A stretch of 64,000 nucleotides of DNA from Mycobacterium sp. URHD0025 (GTDB lineage: Bacteria > Actinomycetota > Actinomycetes > Mycobacteriales > Mycobacteriaceae), in contig NZ_KE384491.1 of NCBI RefSeq assembly GCF_000426065.1, positions 398,280 to 462,279 of the forward strand, read 5' to 3'. Every line of letters starts with the position of its first letter. Position 1 is the first letter of the stretch. Shown here in pieces: positions 52,741-60,886 of this stretch. The translations under genes and the position numbers were made by a program. The notes under the pieces are model-generated. The model saw only the letters and a list, made by a program, of their open reading frames with translations, searched no databases and was not told the DNA's origin.

Positions 52741-53754
52741 TTACTTGATGGCGTCCGGATCTTCGGCGAAGGCGTCGGCGGCCTTCTGCACCAGTTCCAC
52801 CGCGGTGCGCGCCCATTGCGCCGTAGCGCCGGCCAGCCCGCACGACGGTGTGATGCCGATGCGGTCCAGCAGGACTGCCCGATTGAACCCGAGCCGGTCG
52901 GTGAGGGTCACTGCTGACTTGGCGACCTCTTCGAACGAAGGCCTCTCCTGGGGCTCTGTCGAGGGAACGACACCGAGCAGCACGGTACGCCCCGAGTCGA
53001 CGAACTCGCCGATACCGTCCAAGTCGGCCGGTGTCAGCGTCGATACATCGACCGAAACCGCGTGAACAGCACTGCGCAACAACGCCTTCCATGGCAGTTC
53101 AGGCGCGCAGCTGTGTAGCGCGACATCTGTGCCGGCCGCTTTCACGCACGCGTCCAGCAGATTCATCGCCAACGGCTCGTCCACCGGATGCACCGGAGTG
53201 AAGCTCGTGATCCCGGAAAGCCGGCCGGCGAGCGCGGCGGGCAGCGACGGTTCGTCGAGCTGGATCACCACCGGGGTCTCCAGCCGCCGGGCCACCTCGG
53301 CACGATGGATCGCCAGCCCCTCGGCGAGCGAGGCCGAAAGATCGCGCAGCGCTCCGCGATCGGTGATGGCCCGGTGTCCGTTGGGCAGTTCGAGCTGGGC
53401 GGCCAGGGTGATCGGGCCGGGCGCCTGCACCTTGACCGCACGGCCACTGCCCCGCAGCCCGGCGCGCTCCCAGGCCTCTTCCAGCGCGTCGATGTCCTCG
53501 CCGAGCAGACTCACCGCCCGCCGCAGAGCAGTGCTGCGACCGCCGGCGATCCGGTAGCCGCGCGGCACGGTGTCGATGCCGATGTCGACCAGCAACGCCC
53601 CGGCCCGCCCGATCAGATCGGCGCCGATCCCCCGCGCCGGCAGCTCCACGAGGTGCGACAGGTTGTGCAATTCACCGACGACGACCTCTGTTGCCGCGCG
53701 TGGCTCTGTGCCGGGCCAGGATCCGATCCCGGTCGCCGTCGCGAAAACACTCAC
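52741..53754 (-). CDS. MetE C-terminal-domain-like protein
   Basis: Protein of 337 residues of the UROD/MetE-like TIM-barrel superfamily, corresponding to the C-terminal half of cobalamin-independent methionine synthase. GIGSWPGT near the N-terminus, QAPGPITLAAQL, VIQLDEPSLPAAL (about 168-180), HSCAPELPWKAL and the late GITPSCGLAG are visible; His and Cys of these motifs are the usual zinc and substrate ligands. Too short for methionine synthase itself. GTG 53754 lies in a duplicated 14-bp segment. Follows mnmA; matches Rv3015c-type proteins. Confidence 0.85.
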   Translation of the reverse strand: MSVFATATGIGSWPGTEPRAATEVVVGELHNLSHLVELPARGIGADLIGRAGALLVDIGIDTVPRGYRIAGGRSTALRRAVSLLGEDIDALEEAWERAGLRGSGRAVKVQAPGPITLAAQLELPNGHRAITDRGALRDLSASLAEGLAIHRAEVARRLETPVVIQLDEPSLPAALAGRLSGITSFTPVHPVDEPLAMNLLDACVKAAGTDVALHSCAPELPWKALLRSAVHAVSVDVSTLTPADLDGIGEFVDSGRTVLLGVVPSTEPQERPSFEEVAKSAVTLTDRLGFNRAVLLDRIGITPSCGLAGATAQWARTAVELVQKAADAFAEDPDAIK

Positions 53755-53768
53755 GCGAAAACACTCAC
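53741..53768. repeat. Perfect 14-bp tandem duplication at the mnmA/MetE-like junction
   Basis: gcgaaaacactcac occurs twice head-to-tail. One copy carries the mnmA stop codon and the other the GTG start of the next gene. Removing one copy would turn the present 10-nt gap into a 4-nt GTGA overlap. Confidence 0.95.
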
Positions 53769-54835
53769 GCGCGTGCGATGGTCGCGCTGGCGATGACCTC
53801 GTCGCCCTCGGCGTCGGGCCGGTACAGCACCATGGTCTGGCCGGGTGCCACGCCGCGCAACGGTGCCCGCAAGGACACCACGAGCCTGCCGTCGCGGAGC
53901 TCGGCCACCGCGTCGGTGATCCCGCCGTGGGCACGCACCTGAATCTGGCACTCCACCGGACCCTGCAGGGCAACGCTGCTGGTGAACACAGGCTTGTCGC
54001 CGACCAGCTCCCCGATCTCGAGGTCCTCGACCGATCCGACCCGCACCGTGCCCGTCTCGGCATCGATCGCGGTCACATACCGCGGCCGGCCGTCTGCACC
54101 CGGTCCGGCGATACCCAGACCCTTGCGCTGACCGATCGTGAAGGCATGCACGCCTTCGTGTTCGGCGAGCACCGTGCCTTCGTTGTCGATCACCGCACCG
54201 CGCCGAACCCCGATACGGGCGCCCAGGAACGCCTGGGTGTCCCCGGAGGGGATGAAGCAGATGTCATGGCTGTCAGGCTTTTTCGCCACGGCCAGGCCGC
54301 GCTCGGCGGCCTCGGCGCGGATCTGCGATTTGGGTGTGTCGCCGATCGGGAAGAGCGCGTGCGCCAGCTGTTCGGCGGTCAGCACACCCAGCACATACGA
54401 CTGGTCCTTGTCGGCGTCGACGGCGCGGCGCAGCCGCCCGTCGGCCAGCCGCGCATAGTGACCGGTGGCGACCGCGTCGAACCCGAGCGCAAGAGCCCGC
54501 GCCGCCAGAGCGGAGAACTTGATGCGCTCGTTGCACCGCACACAGGGGTTCGGAGTCTCGCCGCGGGCGTACGACTCGACGAAGTCGTCGATCACGTCGT
54601 CCTTGAACCGATCGGCGAAATCCCACACATAGAACGGGATGTCGAGAATGTCGGCCACCCGGCGGGCATCGCCCGCGTCCTCCTTGGAGCAGCACCCCCG
54701 CGAACCGGTGCGCAACGTGCCCGGCGCCGATGACAGCGCCATGTGCACGCCGACGACGTCGTGGCCCGCGTCGACCATCCGTGCGGCGGCCACCGAGGAA
54801 TCCACCCCACCGCTCATCGCGACAAGGACTCTCAT
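53765..54835 (-). CDS. mnmA: tRNA-specific 2-thiouridylase MnmA
   Basis: Adenylates and thiolates U34 of tRNA-Lys, -Glu and -Gln, 356 residues. PP-loop AMSGGVDSSVAA (6-17); catalytic Cys101 in NPCVRCNERIKF and the second active-site Cys in SHDICFIPSGD; beta-barrel domain at the C-terminus. ATG 54835 overlaps iscS by 4 nt, so sulfur donor and thiolase are co-translated. Longer upstream starts are inside iscS. Complete length. Confidence 0.96.
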   Translation of the reverse strand: MRVLVAMSGGVDSSVAAARMVDAGHDVVGVHMALSSAPGTLRTGSRGCCSKEDAGDARRVADILDIPFYVWDFADRFKDDVIDDFVESYARGETPNPCVRCNERIKFSALAARALALGFDAVATGHYARLADGRLRRAVDADKDQSYVLGVLTAEQLAHALFPIGDTPKSQIRAEAAERGLAVAKKPDSHDICFIPSGDTQAFLGARIGVRRGAVIDNEGTVLAEHEGVHAFTIGQRKGLGIAGPGADGRPRYVTAIDAETGTVRVGSVEDLEIGELVGDKPVFTSSVALQGPVECQIQVRAHGGITDAVAELRDGRLVVSLRAPLRGVAPGQTMVLYRPDAEGDEVIASATIARA

Positions 54836-56067
54836 GAGAAAGTCCTCCCCGCACTGGCCAGCGCTGCCTGCCGGGCCCGCTCGACAGCCGCGGGCAACAC
54901 CTCCAGCACCGCGTCGACGTCGGCGTCCGTGCTGGTGTGCCCCAACGAGAAGCGCAAGGATCCCCGTGCCGTGGCCGGATCGGCCCCCATGGCGATCAGA
55001 ACGTGCGACGGCTGCGCCACGCCGGCGGTACACGCCGAGCCGGTGGAGCATTCGACACCCTTGGCGTCGAGCAGCATCAGAAGTGAGTCACCTTCGCAGC
55101 CACGGAAAGTGAAGTGGGTGTTGGCCGGAAGCCGGCCGGCGCCCTGCGGCCCGTTGAGGTAGGTGTCCTCGATCGTGGTGAGCACACCGTCGATCAGCCG
55201 GTCCCGCAGTGCCTGCACCCGGGCACTGTGCTCGGCGAGCCCGCCGATGGCCACCTCCGCGGCCGCGGCCATGGCCACCGCGCCGGCCACATCGGGGGTT
55301 CCGGAACGGACGTCGCGCTCCTGTCCTCCGCCGTGCAGCAGGGGCACGCAGGCGGTGTCACGGCGCAGTACCAGAGCGCCGACGCCCATCGGACCGCCGA
55401 ACTTGTGCGCGGCGACGCTCATCGCCGCCAGCCCGGTGGCCGCGAAATCGACAGGGATCTGGCCCACGGCCTGGATGGCGTCGCTGTGCATGGGGACGTC
55501 GAACTCGGCCGCGACGGCGGCCAGTTCGGCGATCGGCATGATCGTGCCGACCTCGTTGTTGGCCCACATGATCGATATGAGCGCCACATCAGCGGCACCG
55601 TTGGGTCCGCCGTCACCCCTCAGGGCCGAGCGCAGCGACTCGGGTGCCACGGCGCCCTCGGCGTCGACCGGCAGCCAGGTCACCTCGGCATCCTCATGCT
55701 CGACCAGCCACTGCACGGCGTCGAGAACGGCGTGGTGCTCGACAGCGGTGGTGATGATCCGACGCCGCTTCGGCTCGGCGTCGCGGCGGGCCCAGTAGAT
55801 GCCCTTGACGGCGAGGTTGTCGCTCTCGGTGCCCCCCGCGGTGAAGATCACCTCCGAAGGACGGCAACCCAGCAGCTGAGCCAGCGTCTCGCGGGCCTCT
55901 TCCATCCGGCGACGCGCCATGCGGCCGGAACCATGCAGCGACGACGCATTGCCGACGGTGGCCAGCGCAGCGGTCATCGCCTCGACGGCAGCGGCGTGCA
56001 TCGGGGTGGTGGCGGCGTGATCGAGATAGACCGGCCCGCCTGAGGAGGAGGTCAGGATGGAGGCCAT
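54832..56067 (-). CDS. iscS: Cysteine desulfurase IscS/NifS-like
   Basis: PLP enzyme of 411 residues that releases sulfur from cysteine as a persulfide. YLDHAATTPMH (about 14-24), PLP-stacking His in TTAVEHHAVLD, Asp-x-x-Gln in HSDAIQAVGQ, the Schiff-base Lys in VAAHKFGGPMG and the persulfide Cys in STGSACTAG are all present. AGGAGG precedes the ATG closely. First gene of iscS-mnmA-MetE-like. Serves mainly as sulfur donor for MnmA, by context; Fe-S assembly may use the Suf desulfurase. Confidence 0.96.
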   Translation of the reverse strand: MASILTSSSGGPVYLDHAATTPMHAAAVEAMTAALATVGNASSLHGSGRMARRRMEEARETLAQLLGCRPSEVIFTAGGTESDNLAVKGIYWARRDAEPKRRRIITTAVEHHAVLDAVQWLVEHEDAEVTWLPVDAEGAVAPESLRSALRGDGGPNGAADVALISIMWANNEVGTIMPIAELAAVAAEFDVPMHSDAIQAVGQIPVDFAATGLAAMSVAAHKFGGPMGVGALVLRRDTACVPLLHGGGQERDVRSGTPDVAGAVAMAAAAEVAIGGLAEHSARVQALRDRLIDGVLTTIEDTYLNGPQGAGRLPANTHFTFRGCEGDSLLMLLDAKGVECSTGSACTAGVAQPSHVLIAMGADPATARGSLRFSLGHTSTDADVDAVLEVLPAAVERARQAALASAGRTFS

Positions 56068-56114
56068 AACCCTCCTAGGATAGCCGCTGGCCGACTACCC
56101 GCTTTCCAGCCGCC

Positions 56115-56969
56115 TCAGGCCACCAGGACGTGCGCGGGAGCGCCGGGGAGCTCGTGGTACGCGGCCCCATCTGAACGAACCACCGCTTCACAGCGCCGGG
56201 CCAGTGCCCGTCGATCGTCGCCGGGCAGCTGCAGAGATCCCACATGGACGTGGCATACCGTGCGACGTGCGGTGATGACCCTCCGCACCGACCGCAGCAG
56301 GGTGTCGTCGGCGACGAACGCCGGAATCGTCGACGGCCGTCCGTCGCGGTGGCGGTAGACCAGCCGTAACGGCTGAACCGGCCTGGCCGCGTCGATCGCA
56401 GCCTGGAACATCGCCGGCCGGAATTCTCCGTAGGCCAGCCCGCACCACGTGGTGCCCTCCGGGAAGGCCACCACCGTGTGTCCGGTGCGCAGGCGCTCGG
56501 CCACGGTGTGCACCACCGCGGGCAGCCGGCGCAGGCTGCCCCGGTCGATCGGGATGACCTTCATCACCCGGGCCAACCGCCCCACCGCGGGCCACTCGAC
56601 CAGGTCGGCACGGGCCACGAACGATCCGGGCAGGACCGCGCCGACCGTGAAGATATCCAGCCAGGACACATGGCCGCTGACCACGAGAACGCCTTGCAAA
56701 TTGCGAATCGGTCCGCCCGACAAGGCGATCCGCACTCCGAAGCAACGGAGCATCAACCGGCAGTAGAACCGCTGTACGTGTGAGCGGCCCGGTATCGGCA
56801 CCGCCAGCAGCGGCACTCCGGGCGCCAGGAGTACCGCCATGACCACCCGCACCGTGGTACGGACCCAGACCACCAGCCGGCGTCCGGCGTCCGCCCCGCC
56901 GGCAGGTACGCAACTGGCATCGCACGAGGCTTTGGGCAGCCAGGAGTGCTCGCGCGTGGCGGTGGTCAC
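56115..56969 (-). CDS. 1-acyl-glycerol-3-phosphate acyltransferase family (PlsC/OlsA-like)
   Basis: Membrane-associated acyltransferase of 284 residues. Catalytic HX4D motif is HVSWLD (about 101-106) and the second motif is FPEGTTW (about 172-178). One or two hydrophobic segments at about 36-62 anchor it. GTG 56969 has GGAGG upstream and overlaps the GNAT gene by 4 nt (GTGA). Paired with an N-acyltransferase, it could perform the second acylation of an ornithine-type lipid; conventional phosphatidic-acid synthesis is the alternative. Confidence 0.88.
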   Translation of the reverse strand: MTTATREHSWLPKASCDASCVPAGGADAGRRLVVWVRTTVRVVMAVLLAPGVPLLAVPIPGRSHVQRFYCRLMLRCFGVRIALSGGPIRNLQGVLVVSGHVSWLDIFTVGAVLPGSFVARADLVEWPAVGRLARVMKVIPIDRGSLRRLPAVVHTVAERLRTGHTVVAFPEGTTWCGLAYGEFRPAMFQAAIDAARPVQPLRLVYRHRDGRPSTIPAFVADDTLLRSVRRVITARRTVCHVHVGSLQLPGDDRRALARRCEAVVRSDGAAYHELPGAPAHVLVA

Positions 56970-57814
56970 GACGCGCCTCCGGGCATCCCGTCGGCCATGT
57001 CTGCCGCCGCCGAGACCGAACGCAGGCGCTTGAGGTAGCGCACGTCCGCGCGGCGTTTGTCCAGCAGGGCCGGGAAGTCCCCCACGCCGAAGTCTGGATC
57101 GTGGGCCGGTTCTCCGCACACCTGCGCGCCGAGGCGCAGATAGCCACGCATCAGGGGCGGCACCGTGGTCCGCGACGGCGGTTCGATGTCGTCGAGTCCC
57201 CTGCCGTCCAGCACCACCGGCCGGTACGGGTACACGGTGTGTTCGGCGGGTGCGGCGTGGCGACGCCGCACGAAGTCACGGATCCCGCGGATGTGGGTTC
57301 CTGGCGGGCCGTCGGCGTTCCCCGCAACCGGTACCGAGACACAGCCGGCGACGTAGTCGTACCCGAAGCGGTCGAGATAGGCCAGGATGCCCGCCCACAT
57401 CAGCAGGACGACAGCCCCATTTCGGTGATCGGCGCGCACCACGGCACGCCCCATCTCGACCAAGGACGGGCGCAGCGCGTCGAGCCCTCGGACATCGAAT
57501 TCGGTGGCGGTGTAGAGCCCGCCGGCGGCGATGGCGCCGGGCGGGGGCAGCATCCGGTAGCAGCCCACCAACTCACCGGTGCGGTCCTCACGCACGAGCA
57601 GGTGGTCGCAGTGCTCGTCGAACCGGTCGGCGTCACGTCCGTCGACGTTCTCGCTCAACGCGAACCCGGGTTCGGAGGTGAACACGTCGTGGCGGAGCTG
57701 CTGGGCGGCGTCGATGAGCTCGGGATCGGTGGACAACAGGAGGGTGTAGCGCGGCGCATCGGGCGCCGCGCTGTCGGTGTGATCAGCGGCGATGAGTACA
57801 GATGCAGTGCTCAT
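56966..57814 (-). CDS. GNAT N-acyltransferase, OlsB-like
   Basis: Acyltransferase of 282 residues of the PF13444 (ornithine-acyl-ACP acyltransferase/hemolysin-like) group. Conserved LRHDVFTSEPGF (about 41-52), YRMLPPPGA, EMGRAVVRADHRNGAVVLLMWAG (split, about 145-168) and CVSVPVAGN. The family transfers a 3-hydroxyacyl chain onto an amine such as ornithine. Overlaps the PlsC-like gene by 4 nt, reproducing the OlsB-OlsA pair as one operon. Start ATG 57814 (MSTASVLIA). Function inferred, not proven in this genus to my knowledge. Confidence 0.83.
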   Translation of the reverse strand: MSTASVLIAADHTDSAAPDAPRYTLLLSTDPELIDAAQQLRHDVFTSEPGFALSENVDGRDADRFDEHCDHLLVREDRTGELVGCYRMLPPPGAIAAGGLYTATEFDVRGLDALRPSLVEMGRAVVRADHRNGAVVLLMWAGILAYLDRFGYDYVAGCVSVPVAGNADGPPGTHIRGIRDFVRRRHAAPAEHTVYPYRPVVLDGRGLDDIEPPSRTTVPPLMRGYLRLGAQVCGEPAHDPDFGVGDFPALLDKRRADVRYLKRLRSVSAAADMADGMPGGAS

Positions 57815-57900
57815 AACCAGCACGGTCGCCCAGTCGCATCTCCGTACGGCATCGCCCGCATGACATGTCTGTGAGCGCCAGGTGACTTTTTGGACGGTCC

Positions 57901-58560
57901 TCAGTCGTCGAGGAACACGATGTTCTCGCCGATCGGGTTGCGCGGCGTGTCCAGGTTGTTGGCCGGGAACGCCGGGTCGGCATAGCCGATCGACACCCCG
58001 CACAGGACCATCAGATCGTCAGGGATGTCGAGTTGTTCACGCAGCACGTCTGGATAGAACGAGATGGACACCTGCACGCAACTGCCGAGGCCCCGTTCGT
58101 TCAACGCCAGCAGCAGAGTCTGCAGGAACATCCCGACCCCCAGCGCGTCGACGTTCGTGAAATCCCGGTGCATGCAGACCACGCCGGCGACCGGTGCGTG
58201 GAAGAACTCCCAGTTGCGCTTCTGAGCCGCCCAGCGGCCCTCTGCGTCATCGCGGGCGATCCCCATGGCCCCGTAGACCAGGGCGCCACTCTCCCTGCGC
58301 AGGTGAGCGAACCGCGGCGGCAGGCCCGCGGAGCCGATCGCCGGCGGAGCCGCCTCGACCGCGGCGAGCAGCGCGTCGATCAATCGGACGCGCCGCTCAC
58401 CGGTGGCGAAAAAGACGTGCCACGGCTGTGTGTTCGAGTTCGACGGCGCCCGGATCGCCAGTGCGAGCGCCTCGTCCAGCAGTTCACGCGGAACAGGCTT
58501 GTCCGGCAAGAACATTCGTGACGATCGACGCGACCGGACGACATCGGCGAACTCGGCCAT
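57901..58560 (-). CDS. Nitroreductase-family flavoprotein
   Basis: FMN-dependent NAD(P)H oxidoreductase of 219 residues. VVRSRRSSRMF (about 7-17) and APSNSNTQPWHVFFATG (about 39-55) are the FMN-binding hallmarks, with VDALGVGMFLQTLLLALNERGLGSCVQ in the dimer core (split stretch, about 137-163) and C-terminal GYADP. Last gene of an SDR-cupin-nitroreductase operon; start overlaps the cupin stop by one base (TGATG). Substrate unknown; nitroaromatics, quinones or flavins are family options. Confidence 0.9.
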   Translation of the reverse strand: MAEFADVVRSRRSSRMFLPDKPVPRELLDEALALAIRAPSNSNTQPWHVFFATGERRVRLIDALLAAVEAAPPAIGSAGLPPRFAHLRRESGALVYGAMGIARDDAEGRWAAQKRNWEFFHAPVAGVVCMHRDFTNVDALGVGMFLQTLLLALNERGLGSCVQVSISFYPDVLREQLDIPDDLMVLCGVSIGYADPAFPANNLDTPRNPIGENIVFLDD

Positions 58561-58970
58561 CAGCGGACTCGCTGGTCCTTGCGGGCTTCGAGCTCCTCGT
58601 CATCGACGATGACGAGCATCGGTTGACCGGGCACGCACAGCATGTTGACAAGGAATCGCAGCGGAATATCGTCGCGGTTGTTGGCATCCGAGTAATGGAT
58701 GACATCACCGCCCGGTTCCCAGAAGGCCTCCCCCGCCTTGACCACCCGCGGAGCCTCACCCTCCAACTCGAACAGCATCTCGCCCTCGAGTACATAGCCG
58801 AAGGCGGGTCCGGCCGGATGCCGGTGTGGCGGCGCCCCGGGCGACCCGGCGGGCCACTCGATGATCGTCGTCATCACCTCGGCGTTCGGCGGGATGAACG
58901 GCGGTGTCACACTGGCGATCACCGTCATCGCATCGTGTAGCGCCTGCTCGCGCTCAGCCGAGACGGGCAT
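58560..58970 (-). CDS. Cupin-domain protein
   Basis: Single-cupin protein of 136 residues. Metal-ligand motif 1 is PPHRHPAGPAFGYVLEGE (two His and one Glu, about 47-64) and motif 2 is PGGDVIHYSD (His, about 87-96). ATG 58970 is one base after the SDR stop, so the longer in-frame start at 59009 is unlikely. Small cupins of this sort are dioxygenases, isomerases or quenchers of reactive molecules; the partners suggest redox chemistry of a small organic compound. Confidence 0.87.
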   Translation of the reverse strand: MPVSAEREQALHDAMTVIASVTPPFIPPNAEVMTTIIEWPAGSPGAPPHRHPAGPAFGYVLEGEMLFELEGEAPRVVKAGEAFWEPGGDVIHYSDANNRDDIPLRFLVNMLCVPGQPMLVIVDDEELEARKDQRVR

Positions 58971-58971
58971 G

Positions 58972-59715
58972 TCAGTTCGCCGCGATCGAGTCGGCGAAAC
59001 GGATTTCACCCAGGATTCCGTCGTCGCCGGTCACCAGGCTGTTGTCGTCGACCGCCGTGCCGAAATACGTTGCCTGCGGATCGATCACGACCGTCTTGCC
59101 GTCACCGTGTTTGGCCACTACCGCACGCGCCATGTCGGCGAACGAGAGCTTTTCCGGCCCACCGATGTTGACGATGCCGCTCCGCGGCGCGGCCTGCGCC
59201 ACCTTCGCCACCTCGGCGGCGACGTCGTCGACGGAGATCAGCTGGATCCGCGCGTCGGGGACGCGGACCTCGTCGCCCACCACCAACGACGCGGTGATGG
59301 CCTCGGCGAATTCCTGGAACTGCGTGGCCCGCACGATCGTGTAGGGCAGGCCGGAGTCGGTGATGTTCTTCTCCTGAGCCACCTTGGCCCGCATATAGCC
59401 GCTGTCCGGCAAACCGTCGGCGCCGACGATCGACAACGCGACGTAGTGTCCGACGCCGGTCTCCTTCGCGGCGGCCGCCAGATTGTGTGAGGACTTGGTG
59501 AAGAAGTCCATCACGGGACCGTCTTCGAACGAGGGCGAGTTGACCACGTCGACCAACACCTCGGCCCCGCTGAGCGCGTCCACCAGGCCCGCACCGGTGA
59601 GGACATCGGCGCCCGACGACAGGGAGGCGGCCACTACGTCGTGCCCGGCCTCGGTGAGCAACCGCACGACCCGCGATCCGATCTGGCCGCTGGCACCTAT
59701 GACTGTGATCTTCAT
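58972..59715 (-). CDS. NmrA-like NAD(P)-binding oxidoreductase
   Basis: Atypical SDR of 247 residues: ITVIGASGQIGSRVVRLL (about 3-20) at the N-terminus, SGYMRAKVAQEKNI around 105, ATQFQEFAEAI, and GIVNIGGPEKLSF. It resembles quinone/flavin reductases and the NmrA redox-sensor group. GAAGGA lies 9-14 nt upstream of ATG 59715. First gene of a tight three-gene operon with the cupin and nitroreductase. Paralogous in type to the MarR-flanking gene at 43241. Confidence 0.87.
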   Translation of the reverse strand: MKITVIGASGQIGSRVVRLLTEAGHDVVAASLSSGADVLTGAGLVDALSGAEVLVDVVNSPSFEDGPVMDFFTKSSHNLAAAAKETGVGHYVALSIVGADGLPDSGYMRAKVAQEKNITDSGLPYTIVRATQFQEFAEAITASLVVGDEVRVPDARIQLISVDDVAAEVAKVAQAAPRSGIVNIGGPEKLSFADMARAVVAKHGDGKTVVIDPQATYFGTAVDDNSLVTGDDGILGEIRFADSIAAN

Positions 59716-59821
59716 TGTGCGAATCCTTCTCTCGACGTGCTGACAGGACCAACACTGGCACCGCATGCCGAGATGCAAACCCTGGAAAGTCCGTAGTCGG
59801 CACGCGCCTCCGCTGCCCAGC

Positions 59822-59869
59822 AGACACAAAACTGCCCCTTTTCGTGCGAAAAGGGGCAGTTTTGTGTCT
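59822..59869. terminator. Perfect 23-bp hairpin between NmrA operon and etfA
   Basis: AGACACAAAACTGCCCC... pairs base for base with the complementary arm (59822-59844 with 59847-59869), leaving a very tight apex. On the minus strand it follows the etfA stop by 14 nt and ends the etfBA transcript before the NmrA operon promoter. Confidence 0.9.
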
Positions 59870-59883
59870 TGTCGTGCGGGGAT

Positions 59884-60840
59884 CTATCCCTTGCGGGCCT
59901 TGACCGCCTCGGTCAGCTGCGGGCTGACCTTGAACAGGTCGCCGACGATGCCGAGATCGGCGATCTCGAAGATCGGGGCTTCCTCGTCTTTGTTCACCGC
60001 GATGATCGTCTTCGACGTCTGCATGCCGGCGCGGTGCTGGATCGCGCCGGAGATGCCCAGCGCGATGTACAGCTGCGGCGACACGGTCTTACCGGTCTGG
60101 CCGACCTGGAACTGGCCCGGGTAGTAACCCGAGTCGACCGCGGCGCGGGAGGCACCGACGGCACCGCCCAGCGAGTCGGCCAGCTCTTCGACGACCGAGA
60201 AGCTGTCGGCGCTGCCGACACCGCGACCACCGGCGACCACGACGCTGGCCTCGGTGAGCTCGGGACGGTCACCGGCGACGGCGGGCTCGCGCTTGGTGAT
60301 CTTGGTCGCGTTCTCGGCCTGGGCCGGGACCTCGACGTTGACGACCTCGCCGGCACCGTCGGCCGGCGCGGCCTCGACCGAGCCCGGACGCACAGTGATC
60401 ACCGGGGTGTCACTGGTGACCTGGGCCTCGACGGTGAAGGCGCCACCGAAGATGCTGTGGACGCCCACGGCGCCTTCGCGGACCTCGACGACGTCGACCA
60501 GCAGGCCCGAGCCGATACGCGCGGCCAGGCGGGCGGCGATTTCCTTGCCGTCGGCGTTGGCGGCGACGACGACGCCGGCCGGGGTGGCCGACTCGGCCAG
60601 TCCGGCCAGCACATCGACAACCGGGGTGACCAGGTAGTTCTCCGCGTCGTCGGACTCGGCGACGTAGATCTTGGCCGCACCGGCGGCCTTCAGGCCGTCG
60701 ACCAGCGGGGCAGCGGTGCCCGGCTTGCCCACCACGACGGCGGCAGGCTCGCCCAGGGCACGGGCTGCGGTGATGAGTTCGGCGCTGACTTTCTTCAGTG
60801 CGCCGTCGGAGTGCTCAACGAGCACAAGTACTTCAGCCAT
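59884..60840 (-). CDS. etfA: Electron transfer flavoprotein alpha subunit
   Basis: FAD-binding subunit, 318 residues, that collects electrons from acyl-CoA dehydrogenases and passes them to the quinone pool. The C-terminal FAD domain has VVAGGRGVGS (about 202-211), SRAAVDSGYYPGQFQVGQTG (about 232-251), YIALGISGAIQHRAGM and VNKDEEAPIFEIADLGIVGD (about 279-298). N-terminal domain packs against EtfB. Also called fixB in mycobacteria. Lies 46 nt after etfB. Confidence 0.97.
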   Translation of the reverse strand: MAEVLVLVEHSDGALKKVSAELITAARALGEPAAVVVGKPGTAAPLVDGLKAAGAAKIYVAESDDAENYLVTPVVDVLAGLAESATPAGVVVAANADGKEIAARLAARIGSGLLVDVVEVREGAVGVHSIFGGAFTVEAQVTSDTPVITVRPGSVEAAPADGAGEVVNVEVPAQAENATKITKREPAVAGDRPELTEASVVVAGGRGVGSADSFSVVEELADSLGGAVGASRAAVDSGYYPGQFQVGQTGKTVSPQLYIALGISGAIQHRAGMQTSKTIIAVNKDEEAPIFEIADLGIVGDLFKVSPQLTEAVKARKG

Positions 60841-60886
60841 GAGTTCTCGTTACGTCTTTCGGGAGTTGAGTATTCGGGATCAGCTG

